From positions 1 through 64,000 of the forward strand of contig WHVD01000148.1 of assembly GCA_015178975.1 (NCBI GenBank): 64,000 bases of DNA, in the 5' to 3' direction. Source of the stretch: Hysterangium stoloniferum (taxonomy: Eukaryota > Basidiomycota > Agaricomycetes > Hysterangiales > Hysterangiaceae). The translations under genes and the position numbers were made by a program. This document shows positions 23,046 through 34,370 of the stretch, one piece after another. The notes beneath the pieces were generated by a model, which saw only the letters and a list, made by a program, of their open reading frames with translations, did no database searches and was not told the DNA's origin. Within the stretch, counting starts at the first letter, position 1; each line of letters starts with the position of its first letter.

Positions 23046-23528
23046 AGTACCCACCACATGTCAATAAGGCATCTTAAGATTCTGTGTATTAACTGATGGA
23101 AATGGGTCAGTATATAGGGAGCTCACACATCTGTGATTCCTGAGATTCTTAGGGTAGATACATAGCATATAATATGCAGATTATAGCAGTATTCACACAG
23201 AGGTGATTCTTAAGACTCTGGGTGTACATACACAAATCATGATATACAGACTATATGGGTACCCACACTGAGGTGATTCTTAAGATTCCTGGGGTAAATA
23301 CATGTACATCCTACATGCTATGCAGAAAATGGATGTACTCACACAGAGGTGATTCTTGAGATTTTTAGGGTAGATACACAGCAATTGGTATGCAGATTAT
23401 AGGGGTATTCACATAAAGGTAATGCTTGAGATTTCTAGTGTACATACACAGAACTTGATATACAGACTATATGGGTGCCCACACTGAAGTGATTCTTGAG
23501 ATTCCTGCAGTAAATACATCCTACATGC

Positions 23529-24002
23529 TGTGAAGAGTGGCGGAAGTTCTGACTGTTCTATATATGAAGAAATGAGTAGAAAGGAAGGATATTGACCTAT
23601 TCGGTGCAATATAAGAGAAAGTGAGAGAAAGAGCACGAGATGACGAAGGAGTCAACGAGTGCGATGGTTCGAGTGGAGACCTCGACTGTTATAGTTCGAG
23701 GCCAGAAGTGTTCAGTAGTTCAGATTTTGCTACCTTTGTAGTAGCTGACACGTTACCCTGATCACCACTCGTAGTAGGCCTAGTTTATGTCTTACGAGTG
23801 GTGGTTCTTGGGTTAAAGTGTGTCTGAGTTCTAATTGGTGCTGAGTGCACCCACAAGTATACACAATGCTTCGAACTAATGAAATATGCAATATTCGAAG
23901 AATATGAAAGATAGAAAAATATGAATAGAATATGTAAAATATAAATAAAATAAAAGGAGTGTTTTACCACAATGAAACTGTGGTAAAAGCATACTCCTCA
24001 CA
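23529..24002 (-). repeat. Inverted solo LTR, diverged TGTGAGAGG family, TSD catgc
   Basis: A 474-bp LTR reading TGTGAAGAGTGG...ACTCCTCACA on the plus strand, flanked by an exact duplication catgc (23,524-23,528 and 24,003-24,007). The start is the complement of the family 3' end, so it lies in minus orientation. It interrupts unit C of the tandem array. It is shorter than the 630-bp copies, with the middle replaced or lost, so it is a subfamily. Confidence 0.9.
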
Positions 24003-24032
24003 CATGCTATGCAGAAAATGGATGTACTCACA

Positions 24033-24572
24033 GGAGGATAACCCAAAACTTTAAAAATTATTTATCCACTAAAGTATATATATTTATATTGTTTGTTGTA
24101 AAATTAATATTTAATCAAATTCAGTTGATTAGGTATCACTCTGAAGAATGCAAAAATATTAATATTTATCCTATATCTGACAAAATTTAGTCAAACAATC
24201 ATCTGTAGATTATTCTTTTGGAATAAATTGCACAATGGGGTTTACCCCAGATAGTTCTGGTTAACTCTCTAAACCAACTAAATTTAAATTATATGAAATA
24301 TATTTGAAAGTTTGCTTGTATACAAGAGAATACATCATAACCCAAAGATTAAGTCATAACCCAAATAATCTAGGTTAACCCAAATAATCTTGTGTAACTA
24401 TGTCATTTGTGTGTATTTTAAAAATGCATGCATATTTTAAAGATGAAATTTCAGGTAATTAAATATAAACTCATAGAATAAGTTGTCATGGCCAGAAGGA
24501 ATAGACTCACTTAGAAAATATGAGGATTATTCAGTAAAATTTTGTATATTCAATAAAGTGTGACCATCCTCC
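24033..24572. mobile_element. MITE-like 540-bp insertion in the array
   Basis: The insertion starts GGAGGATAACCC and ends GACCATCCTCC, a short inverted repeat, and is flanked by aca on both sides (3-4 bp target, exact length ambiguous). Removing it restores the tandem unit to gtactcacacagagg as in the neighbouring units. AT-rich, with several 'ataacccaaa' words inside and no coding capacity. The superfamily cannot be told from this. Confidence 0.7.
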
Positions 24573-25035
24573 ACACAGAGGTGATTCCTGAGATTCTTAG
24601 GGTAGATACACAATATATGATATGCAGATTATAGCAGTGTTCACACAGAGATGATTTTTAAGATTCTTAGTGTACATATCTAATACATGATATACAGACT
24701 ATATGGGTGCCCACACTGAAGTAATTCTTAAGGTTCCTGGGGTAGATACATCCTACATGCTATGCAGAAAATAGATGTGCTCACACAGAAGTGATTCTTG
24801 AGATTTTTAGGGTAGATACACAGCAAGTGATATGCAGATTATAGGGGTATTCACACAAAGGTAATTCTTGAGATTCATAATGTACATACACATGATCTAC
24901 ACAGTGAAACCTTGGATTGATATATATAATCTGGAGATTTTAAAGAATATAATACAGAGGAAAATCTTGAGATTTATAAGATTGACCTATACAGCTTATC
25001 TGGAGATATTTAAGCAAATACATAGAGTAAAGCCT

Positions 25036-25345
25036 TTATGGGAAATGGGGGGATTGGGAATTGGGGGGAATGGGGGGAATGGGGGAATTGGGGGGATCAG
25101 GGAGATTGAGAGAATTGGAGAGAGTCGGGGAATAATTCAACTCAATCCCAAACCTAATCCCTCTGTCCAACTCCTTGATATATTTCCCTCCATCTCCCTC
25201 CCAATACTCCCATCTCAATCACTCTCCAAATGCCCCTAATATCTCTTCCAATGCCTCCCATCTCTCTCTCCATATACCCCTAATTCTCCTGCCAATACCT
25301 CCAATGTCTCTCCCAATACTCCCAATCTCCCTCCCAATGCCCCCT
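25036..25345. repeat. G-rich then C-rich minisatellite, left arm
   Basis: A G-rich run (repeats of gggggaat, about 25,046-25,110) is followed by a C/T-rich minisatellite of cctcccaat-type words (about 25,185-25,340). The same succession, inverted, occurs at about 28,000-28,460, so this belongs to the inverted pair that also includes the higher-order array. Confidence 0.85.
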
Positions 25346-25861
25346 ATTTATTCTCTCTGATATTTGTAGAGAGTTTTGAATAGGGTCTATAACAAATAGC
25401 ATTACTACCAATTAAGAATTAGTATGCTAATGTAAAAAATAGACTAAGTTGTGAATAATGTACCTTAATCAACATGATGGGGAAAATTGACTGAGGTACA
25501 TATGAAAGATTAAGTGGTGGTAAGATGTAGAACAAAGGACAGTTGATAGTAAAATGTTAAGTCAAACAAAGAAGGTTGATAAATGATGTGATACATGATC
25601 AAGGGTTTTCTTATTATTGTCAAGGACACCACCCCACTACTCTCTCAGGTACATTTAAATCTCAGTTCACAACAAGTTTACATGTGGCTGCACAAAAGCT
25701 GTGGTTTTTTTCTCTCTCAGTACTCAATCTATTAGCTGTTTGCATCTGCTGCAGATATTAGTCTTACACTGTTCAACTGGTCTAGCTGTGGAACTGCTAC
25801 ACCATTGAAACAGTTCTAAATAAATGAGCATGGCATACAAGCAAGGAAGAAATGTTATTCC

Positions 25862-27219
25862 TGTTACAACCGTGTCGCAACCCTATTGGTCCCAAGGTTA
25901 TCGCCACTTATCAACGTTTTCAAGTCACCACTTCGGAAACCATCAGCCCCGAAGCTGACGTATGTTTTTGCGATGATCAAACTCCATTTACGCCCACGTC
26001 AAAATAACTCGTATTGTCTGGTTAAACTTTTGATACGTCCCTTTTATTATGTTGATCTGTTCAATCCTATGTTTCACCTATGTCTATCTATATTTGTAGT
26101 CCTTGAACTATTTTCTTTTATTGTAATTCCGCTCTCAGTTATCATTGGCCTCCGAACTAATCATAAACTTCCCGTTCCTAGTCAAGCTTATTGTTAATAC
26201 CATTTTCCGCCCTTCTCCCCATTAGTATTTTCTAGATGCCGGTTACTTGTATATGAACCCGCTGTAGTTGTAGTTACTAGGCAATCAGAATATCGACTCA
26301 GAATACCCTCATACATCTGTAACAGTCTCATACTAAGAATCCCCCCATCTGCCTTCGTGTGTGCTCGCCCACTTCCTGTGAGAGGTATGGCGAAATACAC
26401 TCAGGAAATATAGTCGGATGAGCTCTTACTATATTTCCTTTATTATTTCTATTTTCTCTCTTTTATTATATCTATAATTAGTTCGACGACCTATGTATGC
26501 GGTACATCGACTCTTGTGGGCGCACACACGCCAGACTTATGTATTCTAGCGCCCGTAGTTTAGAACTCAGACACTTTTTACACCGCAACCACGACTTACC
26601 CAGACACCCATTAGTATCCTGTAAGTTGTGATTGGTGTATCGTCTCGACCGTCACAGACGGGCTTTAGCTATCAACTCTATCAGAGTTTCGAACTGTACC
26701 AGTCGAAACTCAATCCTTATTGCTACTCGTGTGGACCACATCCATGCTATTCTATTATTCGACTCTCTAGTACTCTACTTTACTCTCGAGCAGTCGTTCA
26801 GAATCGCACTAGACAGTTGATTCTACTTATTCGTTTTAGCTCTCTACCTTATTCTAGATAGCTACTTCCTTCTACCGTATTGAACTGAGTAGTCAATATG
26901 TGTTCGTTCTGTATTAGACTTCGACAGTCAATACATCTTAGTGTCGTACCTAAACGGTTGATATTCTTCGTATATAGAACGGTTAGAACTTCCACCACTC
27001 TTCACACTTCCGGCCCTGACCCCTTGGCCTGACACTCGACTTGTCCTTCAGTCCCAATCGGTATCTCACCGAAAGGAACTCTTTAGGATTAGTCTTCGCC
27101 TGTCTGAAATCTAAGGACACCCACGGATATTTGCGAGGGCGCAGCACATAAGCTGAAGCCAAGTCCTTCCGATCGGTCCCTGTCAGCCACCGACATTAGT
27201 CAGTTTTCAGTTCTTAAAA
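25862..27219 (-). repeat. Solo LTR, TGTTAAG superfamily, split by a nested LTR, TSD attcc
   Basis: Homologous to 15,205-15,926 in the two parts 25,862-26,376 and 27,012-27,219. The exact duplication attcc flanks it (25,857-25,861 and 27,220-27,224). The outer terminal CA has mutated to AA. The gap is a later solo LTR at 26,377-27,006 with its own duplication. In minus orientation the motif CTTCAGCTTATGTGCTG is present near 27,140-27,160. Confidence 0.93.
26377..27006 (+). repeat. Nested solo LTR, TGTGAGAGG family, TSD cttcc
   Basis: 630 bp, TGTGAGAGGTATGG to CTCTTCACA, flanked by exact cttcc on both sides (26,372-26,376 and 27,007-27,011). It is very similar to 7324-7957 and 40,488-41,122. 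It is inserted in the older LTR at 25,862-27,219. Confidence 0.95.
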
Positions 27220-27224
27220 ATTCC

Positions 27225-27960
27225 ACTGGAAACACTTGCACTAACACTTTTTATATATTATCTTACTGCCACAGAGACTACATAGATCATGGCTGGAATT
27301 CTGAATTATTGTAATGGAGTACACCAGAAAGTGCTCTATAAGCTAATGAAGCATATGTATGTCAAGAGAAGGAAATATCATTCTAATAGTAATAGGAATC
27401 CATCTTACTACAATAGTTTACATATATTTTACACAACTAAATAAGATTATGATACAGATCATCACAAAATTATATTATTTATGATAGAACCTTCTGCACA
27501 TTCATCCCTCAGATAGTAATTATTCTAGCTGTTATGCAGTTGTCATTTGAATCACATTGGTAGCAATTTTTGGTTTGGCTGTAATTTGCCATGTTTCAAT
27601 AGTGCAACAGTTGAATAGTGTAGGATGAATATTTGCTGCAAATGAAAACAGCTAATAGATTGAGTGATAAGGGGGAATAAACCACTACTTTATGCAAACC
27701 ACATGTAATGTACATGTACATTTGGAGAATAATGGAAAGAGAAGAATGATGAGAGCCTATTACCACCTCACAGTGTATGTTGTGTCACTACCTTACACAT
27801 TCCAGGTATTCAAATATTGACTGCTTTTAGTCAATCTTCTAGATGTAGAATGCATTTGGTACTAAGGAGGATAATACAGGTGAACAGAACAGATGTCACT
27901 AAGAATATTGAGTACACAGTGGGGTACTATGAGAATAATGGAACAGATAGAATTATACAA
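27225..27960. other. No recognisable gene
   Basis: AT-rich spacer between the nested LTR pair and the right arm of the inverted repeat. No frame or repeat of note. Confidence 0.5.
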
Positions 27961-27989
27961 TTGATGAAATGTGGATAGACATGAAATTA

Positions 27990-28460
27990 TACATCACAGC
28001 CTTGTTGATATGGAAGTATTGGGAGAGTCTTTGGGAGGAGATTGAGGGTGTTGGGAGGGAGGTTGGGAGTATTATGAGAGAGGTTGGGAGTATTATGAGA
28101 GAGGTTGGGAGTATTATGAGGGAGGTTGGGAGCATTGGAAAGGAGGTTGTAGGTATTGGCAGGGAGAGAGATAGAAGGCATTGGAAGAGGCATTGGGGTA
28201 TTGGGAGTTGATTGAAGGGATTGGGATTGGGATTGGGAGCATTTCAAGTGGGGGGGAATGTGTGAAGGAGTTGGGCAGAGAGATTGGGTTGGATTGTTTT
28301 CCAAACCCAGTTCTTATACTCTCTTCTAGTCATTGTGATATTTTTTCCAAATTACCCCAGTTCTCCTCCAAAATCTTTTCCAGTTCTTCACATTCTTCCA
28401 ATCCAATTTTTCCAATCCCCCCAATCCCCCCAATCTTCCCAATCTCCATAAGGTTCCACT
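27990..28460. repeat. Right arm minisatellites of the inverted pair
   Basis: About 28,040-28,135 holds a run of a 21-bp unit (gagaggttgggagtattatga) in four to five copies. A C/T-rich stretch with 'ccaatcccc' words follows near 28,370-28,450. Order and composition mirror 25,036-25,345 on the opposite strand. Confidence 0.85.
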
Positions 28461-28484
28461 CCATGTATATAATTATATTTCTGT

Positions 28485-28805
28485 GTATGTACACCAGAAA
28501 TCTCAAGAATTACCTTTGTGTGAATACCCCTGTAATCTGCATATCACTTGCTGTGTATCTACCCTAAAAATCTCAAGAATCACTTCTGTGTGAGCACATC
28601 CATTTTCTGCATAGCATGTAGGATGTATCTACCCCAGGAACCTTAAGAATTACTTTAGTGTGGGCACCCATATAGTCTGTATATCATGTATTAGATATGT
28701 ACACTTAGAATCTTAAAAATCACCTCTGTGTGAACACTGCTATAATCTGATACCATATGTTGTGTATCTACCCTAAGAATCTCAGGAATCACATCTGTGT
28801 GAATA
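28485..28805 (-). repeat. Inverted copy of the higher-order array
   Basis: Four to five units of the 23.1-24.9 kb array are present in reverse complement, for example tctcaagaattacctttgtg and the unit endings 'attttctgcatagcatg' and 'atagtctgtatatcatg'. The outer ends match: ctaagaatctcaggaatcac here against gtgattcctgagattcttag at 24,583. Together with the minisatellites this makes a 4.2-kb foldback-like structure from about 24,573 to 28,805 with a 2.6-kb centre. Confidence 0.9.
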
Positions 28806-29903
28806 CTGAATAGCCTGGCTAACCTTTGTGTGCATTACACACTCTCACCAGGGTCCCAGCCCAATCAACATGAGACTCCTCTAATGTAGGTGCAGTGACA
28901 CTGCTCTTTAGTCTGTAATTGTTACAACCATATCCATCTTTGCAACAGTCCTCCCTTAGCAGACTGCAATTCATTTCAATGAAGCTTCTGAAGTACTCCA
29001 ACCCATTATTTATAAATGTATCTATGTGCAACACTCTGTTGACAATCTGATTTTAGGGGTAACTTCTCAATTGCCAGGGCTCACAACAACAAATTGTAAC
29101 AACAAGTGGCTCGCTGGCTCACATAATTCTCATTTTCTGTGTGCAGAGCACTGACTGCATATATCATCAGTATACTTTCATTCATGCAACATTCAAAAGT
29201 GAATACACTCACAGTGTTGGTGCAAAGCCTTGGCTTCGCTGTATCACATGCCAACCTGGTTGCTCTCTATCTCTTAAGGTGAAGTTATTTTGTGGAGGCA
29301 CACATACACAACACAATAGAACATATGGTCCCATAGCAGCCATAAGCTTCTCATTTGGCCCACTCCTAGCAACATGACCTGCTTTCCATCCCTGCCTATG
29401 TCCCCCAGCCCCAGCACTGGATAGAGATAAAATTCTGAACAAAGACCACCCAAGACTACTCACCTTCTCATGGGCCCAGTAGTGAGGGTCACACCATGTT
29501 CACCATCTTGGTCCATAGCACCACTGGAACAAGTCAATTGTGGTGAGCATCATTTTGAAGTATATAGGTTACCTTGGCAGTTGCATGGCTATAATGGCAG
29601 TATTCATGCTCCTTGGGGAATGATATGAGCCTTGACCCCATTCTGCTAGCTCTTGCCTTGGCCCTCAATAATAGAGTCATTATCGTCATCCCAGATCTGC
29701 TTCAGCAAAGGGAGTGAAGATTCGAGTCTGGACCCAGTTTCTGCTGGTCTTTTCTGACTAATTACATCACCATGGTTTGCAGGTAAGTTGGCCATCCCTA
29801 ATTTCTCCTTATCAGCATGGTCACAATAAAAGATAAACATACATAGCACCAATTGTCAAAACCAAGGCCTTGTTGAATTCTACTGGGTTCTTACGGTTTT
29901 GTG
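28806..29903. other. No assigned gene
   Basis: Moderate frames only (up to 84 codons). A minus-strand stretch at about 29,640-29,850 has a protein-like composition (LPLLKQIWDDDNDSIIEG) but no recognised family and no clear exon borders. It could be gene debris. Confidence 0.4.
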
Positions 29904-31285
29904 TGTTATGTATTTCTAAGGTTTTTCTATTTTTTACAAAATTCCCCAAATAAATCGATAAAAACAAGTTTAAATGTACTTATATTGTGACAGAATTATT
30001 GTACAATAGTTTCCTGAAATTAACCTGATTTTTACAATTTATTTCATATTTGGAGAGCTATCGAATTTCTACTGTTTATTCTTTTTTATCTAAATATCTT
30101 CTAAGTTGGCCATCTGGTGCTTATTGCACAATGGTGCAGGAATATTGTCACATTTTGTGACATTTGTCACAAATGCGACAAGATGTCACAAATAGCTGAA
30201 TGTCACACATATGAAAACACTGTGACACATGCAGGAAAATTAAGTAATCAACATGCATGCACGAAAATCATCAACTTTGTGACATGTGAGAGTATTACAT
30301 CAGCATATGCTACTTACAATAGAAAGTAGCAGAAACTCCTGGAATATTCCAGCAGATTCCAGGTAAAATAGCTAAAAATAGGTAAAACAAGTAGCTAGAA
30401 TATTCTCCCATGTCTTAGATTTTACTGTATATAAGGAGCTCTGCTCCACCACTGAAATATAACTGAATTTAACCAATTTACTACACCACATCTGTGTGTC
30501 ACTGCAGCAAGCAGCTTAGTCAGGATCCCTGCCACCTCTAGTTGAGCTTCTGGTACAATCCTACCCCCTTGCCACCTCTAGTTGAGCTTCTGGTAATAAT
30601 CCCATACCCTTGTCACCTCTAGTTGAGCTTCTGACAAGAGTTCTGTTCTCCCTTGCCACCTCTTAATTGGGTAGCTGGCCTCCTTTGTTACTTTTCCACC
30701 TCTAGTTGAGTTGTTGGCTATCAATTAAAGTAATAAATATTTTAGGTTATATTGAGATTAGAAATACATATATTCTAATTTCTGCCTGGTTTTAGGCATA
30801 AATAAATACTGAGAATATCCTTGCAAGATCCTTAAGACTACATTAAGATCCTGATAAGTTAGTATCACAGTAGACCCTGTAGGTTAGTGTAAATAAAGCA
30901 TATATTAGCTAAATAGTGTTTTATTCTATATCTAATATTTTGACCTGTTTATAAATATTTTAACTGTTTGATAAATAGTATAAAATATATATAAACTAGC
31001 TAGAATCAAAGTCGAATCTAGTTTCAGAATCAGTGAATTGTTATTCATATTTTAGTAGTTGTTTTCACAGAAAAAGAACAGCTTGCAAAAGCAGCTCTCA
31101 AAGCCTTCTTTGCGAAGTTGGGTGCATATGTTCAAGTAAGGTTCTAAGTCTATTCAGGCTGCCACTGATTAATATCAAATACTTAAATTATTTTACCTTG
31201 CAGTGAATTGAGTATTTACACATTTTGATAGAGCATTGGACTCCTTTTTCAGAAGATAGTATTAAAATAAGGCTAATACATCACA
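29904..31285 (+). repeat. Solo LTR of the gypsy element at 1-6472
   Basis: A 1382-bp plus-strand copy of the LTR at 4496-6472, from TGTTATGTATTTCTAAG to CTAATACATCACA. Flanks are ttgtg and gtgtg, a 4-of-5 match to a target duplication. It has five to six copies of the 'cacctctagttgagctt' block (about 30,530-30,715). The minisatellite of the other copy is represented by a few decayed tgtgaca/tgtcaca words (about 30,145-30,235). No internal sequence follows, so it is solo. Confidence 0.9.
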
Positions 31286-32765
31286 GTGTGGCTATAGGTT
31301 TGCCGAATCTGTAAAGCCCCCATCAGTCATGCACTGGATGAGGATTTTGTGACAAACTCCTCATCTTTCTGCTCTTCATCATTAGACATTCAGCCTTTTT
31401 TGGCACAATCTGGCTCATACTCAATATCCCTTCAATGCTGGATGGTACATGGTCAGAATAAATCTACAATAAGGGAGTAGCCTTACTTCTCTGGGGTTAA
31501 ACTTTGATGACCAAATGGTCCTCCAGCCTTTTCCAAATGAACAGGTGAGCATTTCGTATGTTTTCTACACACATGAATGTTAGTGCCTAGTGCAATCTAG
31601 CATGTTATGATGGTGACATACATGAGGTCATTCTGTTGCAAAAGCACAACTCAGGTTGCACTAAGGGGTTGTGTCATTGTGACTGCTTTATGTTTTGCTC
31701 TAACACAGACCTTAGTACCCAATGACAGTTTAGTAAGAGATCCAGCTCCCTGTGAGTACTGATGATATCTATCAGAATTGGAATGAGACAATAAAACTTA
31801 AGACTCACCTGAGTTTGCACATCCACTCAGCTGTCTCTTCAACCACATTTTTTGCACCATTCAGATGTTTCTGTTCCATCTGCCCATCCAGCAGCCATAT
31901 CCAGTCCATATACATAGGTAAACCACTCCAGCAGAGAACCTTGTTCAAGCATTCCTTCAGACATTATGCATGTCCACTCCTTCATCCCTCACAAGGTTGT
32001 TGGTGTACTCCAAGTTATGGTGTGGAGGGTGAGGACAGTATCTTCTGGTCTACAGCCCCTGATGTGAATCGCTGCTTGTTCCACAATTCTGTCAATGATA
32101 TTAGGCTGGCTATCCCCATGCCATTTCATATTGAACCACTATGCCAAATTGAGCAAATGCTGGCTGGTGCGAACATCGGACTGTCAGTAGGTTTGACTAA
32201 CAACATTGAGACAAATTGAAAGCCTTACCTGAGATGCATCACATGTTCCCTGACATTCAACTTCTATCATAATTTGCCACACGGCAAGTAAATCACCAGC
32301 CCACTAATGCTCAGACCTTTTGAAACTCCCAAGTGTCCAGCACCACCAAGCTTCCTGGGCAAAAATATGTTCCATATTCTGTGCCACACTCTTCACATCT
32401 TCCAATATGTCTGGACAATACCTGCCTGTCCCGAGATGGCAGGCAAATTCAATGGCACACTGTAAGTTTGTCACTAGGAATATACCTACATAATAACCTG
32501 TGTACAACAGTCAAGTCTTTATGACAGTCACTAACACAATTGTTCGTGAAACCAGTCTATAACCAAACACATCCAGAGTGAGAGGCTAGAGATCGGACCT
32601 TGGATGACGTAATTGAAGATGAATACAAAGGCTGATGTAAGCCCAATGTCAATGAGCGTAGAACTTCAACAATAAGAGACACTACAGTATCCCTTACTGG
32701 CTGCATAAAGGATGCAGGTGCATATAGGGTAGTTCCCAGAGTCTGGCAGGTTTTCCAGTCATACA
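31286..32765. other. No assigned gene
   Basis: Longest frame 155 codons (plus, 31,752-32,219), with no motif I recognise. Minus-strand fragments around 32,040-32,500 look protein-like but are broken by stops. Probably decayed coding sequence of unknown origin. Confidence 0.4.
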
Positions 32766-33763
32766 ATCTAGCTCATTCCCTGAGTTTAAAATGACCTTCA
32801 ATCTCTGAACAGGAGTGAAACCTGAATTGTTATCCTTACAGCGCTTTGCATTATGTAAGGCATGTGCTAGATTTGTGGGGAAATATTGCTGAAAATTGTG
32901 AACCTCGTAGCTCTTTCAATAATTGACCAATTGCCTTATAACTTCATATATGTATTTTACTACTATATATCTAGTATAATTTGATGTTATAACTCCAAAA
33001 TTTGACCTACAGCATGTTTTCTAAAATCACAGTCCATTTGAGCTTGCAAACCAATTCATGAGCCAACAGATGTGTCACTCCCAATGAGCTTGTAATATGT
33101 TGTTTTACATGCATCTAGGTAGTAAAAAATGACAGCAGTTGGCTTTTGCAGTCAGTGGTAATGTGGTAAGTTTGCTGAGTAAATGCATACACACTACCCT
33201 CATACAGGTTTACAGCTGGTATTTAGACTACAAAAGCCTGGCACTGTCATTTTTTACTACCTATATATATGTAAAACAACATATCACAAGCTCATTGGGA
33301 GTGACACATCTGTTGGCTCATGAATTGGTTTGCAAGCTCAAATGGACTGTGATTTTGGAAAACATGCTGTAGGTCAAATTTTGGAGTTATAACATCAAAT
33401 TATACTAGATATATAGTAGTAAAATACATATATGAAGTTATAAGGCAATTGGTCAATTATTGAAAGAGCTACGAGGTTCACAATTTTCAGCAATATTTCC
33501 CCGCAAATCTAGCACACGCCTTACATAATGCAAAGTGCTGTAATGAAATGACAAGCAACATAGGCCCACTGGAACAGTCTCCTGCTTTATTCACCAAAAG
33601 TTGATGCCACTCCTTATTTGGCCATTCATCATCTAACACCTTTTCAAGGCCCTTTAATTCATCAGAAATAAACAATGAAATGTCTTGATTAGTAGAATTA
33701 TCTTCAATATCTGACATAGCCTTGCATATAGCATAAGAGTTCCCAAGCTTCCATGCTGCCTTT
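32766..33763 (-). pseudogene. NACHT gene fragment, interrupted by a MITE
   Basis: Positions 32,766-32,838 and 33,541-33,763 are a near-identical copy of 44,818-45,094, an internal part of the NACHT-WD40 gene (AMSDIEDNSTNQDISLFISD on the minus strand). A single-base loss (tctcctgc here, tctccctgc in the gene) shifts the frame. A 702-bp inverted-repeat element sits at the TA that is intact in the gene. At 33,763/33,764 the homology jumps to the segment seen at 48.63-48.96 kb. So this is a recent rearranged duplicate, not a gene. Confidence 0.92.
32839..33540. mobile_element. 702-bp MITE with long inverted repeats, TSD TA
   Basis: It starts CAGCGCTTTGCATTATGTAA and ends with the near-perfect complement CATAATGCAAAGTGCTG. 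The inverted repeats are about 300 bp each around a 100-bp centre. TA flanks both sides, and the empty site is visible in the source gene (ccttaatgaaat at about 44,887-44,898). TA target, long arms and no coding region indicate a Tc1/mariner-type miniature element. Its termini are unlike those of the transposon at 19,035. Confidence 0.95.
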
Positions 33764-34074
33764 GCCCATGAAGATCTTGGCAGGTGTTAGTGCTGGTGTA
33801 GAGAACGTGAAGGCAGTAATGATGCCGATGCCGAACTTTTAAGCAAGAGACCTGATATTGTGTCCATGGCTATGAAGGGGAGCAGCATGAACAGCATTGG
33901 TATCACACATCTGCATGGTCCATTCAAAGCTGGGCTTTGTGCAACATTGAGTAACACTTTGATAGCTAGGGCTGGGATAATGCCAGTGGAAAAGGGTGTG
34001 GGAATGGGAGCAAGGCTGTATGCAATCCCTTGTGTGACTTGTGCATCGTGCAGCTACGACTTGGTCAGGATCTG
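33764..34074. repeat. Copy of the 48.63-48.96 kb segment
   Basis: Starts tgctgcctttgcccatgaag and runs to ggtcaggatctg, aligned with 48,632-48,955. The two copies keep the same orientation relative to the adjoining NACHT sequence as at the source locus. The right end is cut by the copia LTR. This copy has mostly lost CpG sites relative to the 48.6-kb copy (for example gcacgaag in one, gcccatgaag in the other). Confidence 0.88.
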
Positions 34075-34349
34075 TGTTGAGATTATTTGCACAGTTCTAA
34101 ATATAACTCTCAGTGAGTGATAAACCTTCACTAAGATATGTATTGTTATCTACCTAAATATAACTGAATTAATAGTAAGCAAACTACTAATGTAAGATGA
34201 GGGAAATATGCGTACCTCTCAGTGAGTAATAAACCTTCACTGAGAGGCTATGTGATCAGTCTCCAACCATATATAGTATCCATAAGCGAAGTGCAACTAT
34301 GCAGTTGCCCAACACTGCATTCCAGCTTACAAATGTAGCTTACATAACA
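34075..34349 (-). repeat. Copia 3' LTR
   Basis: 275 bp, TGTTGAGATT...TACATAACA on the plus strand. It is followed inward (minus strand) by the purine-rich tract gggagggtgttgaag at about 34,355-34,375. Contains an internal near-repeat of ctctcagtgagtgataaacc. Confidence 0.95.
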
Positions 34350-34370
34350 CCATTACTTCAACACCCTCCC

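Larger units (their letters stand above)
23133..24895 (+). repeat. Higher-order tandem array, units of 70, 70 and 76 bp
   Basis: Related units, each beginning gtgattctt(a/g)agatt, repeat in a fixed order. Unit A ends gcagattatagcagtattc, unit B ends cagactatatgggtgccc, unit C ends cagaaaatggatgtactc. Measured starts are 23,133 (A), 23,203 (B), 23,273 (C), 23,349 (A') and 23,419 (B), giving a super-repeat of about 216 bp. Order A-B-C-A'-B-C-A-B-C-A'-B is kept through two insertions: a solo LTR (23,529-24,002) and a MITE-like element (24,033-24,572). Removing both restores perfect register. No coding potential. An inverted partner is at about 28,485-28,805. Confidence 0.92.

Noticed and set aside
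33139..33372. Plus-strand frame of 77 codons
   Set aside because: Lies within the non-coding inverted repeats of the 702-bp MITE.
33487..33717. A separate small NACHT gene (76 codons)
   Set aside because: It is a truncated duplicate of 44.9-45.1 kb with a frameshift and a MITE in it.
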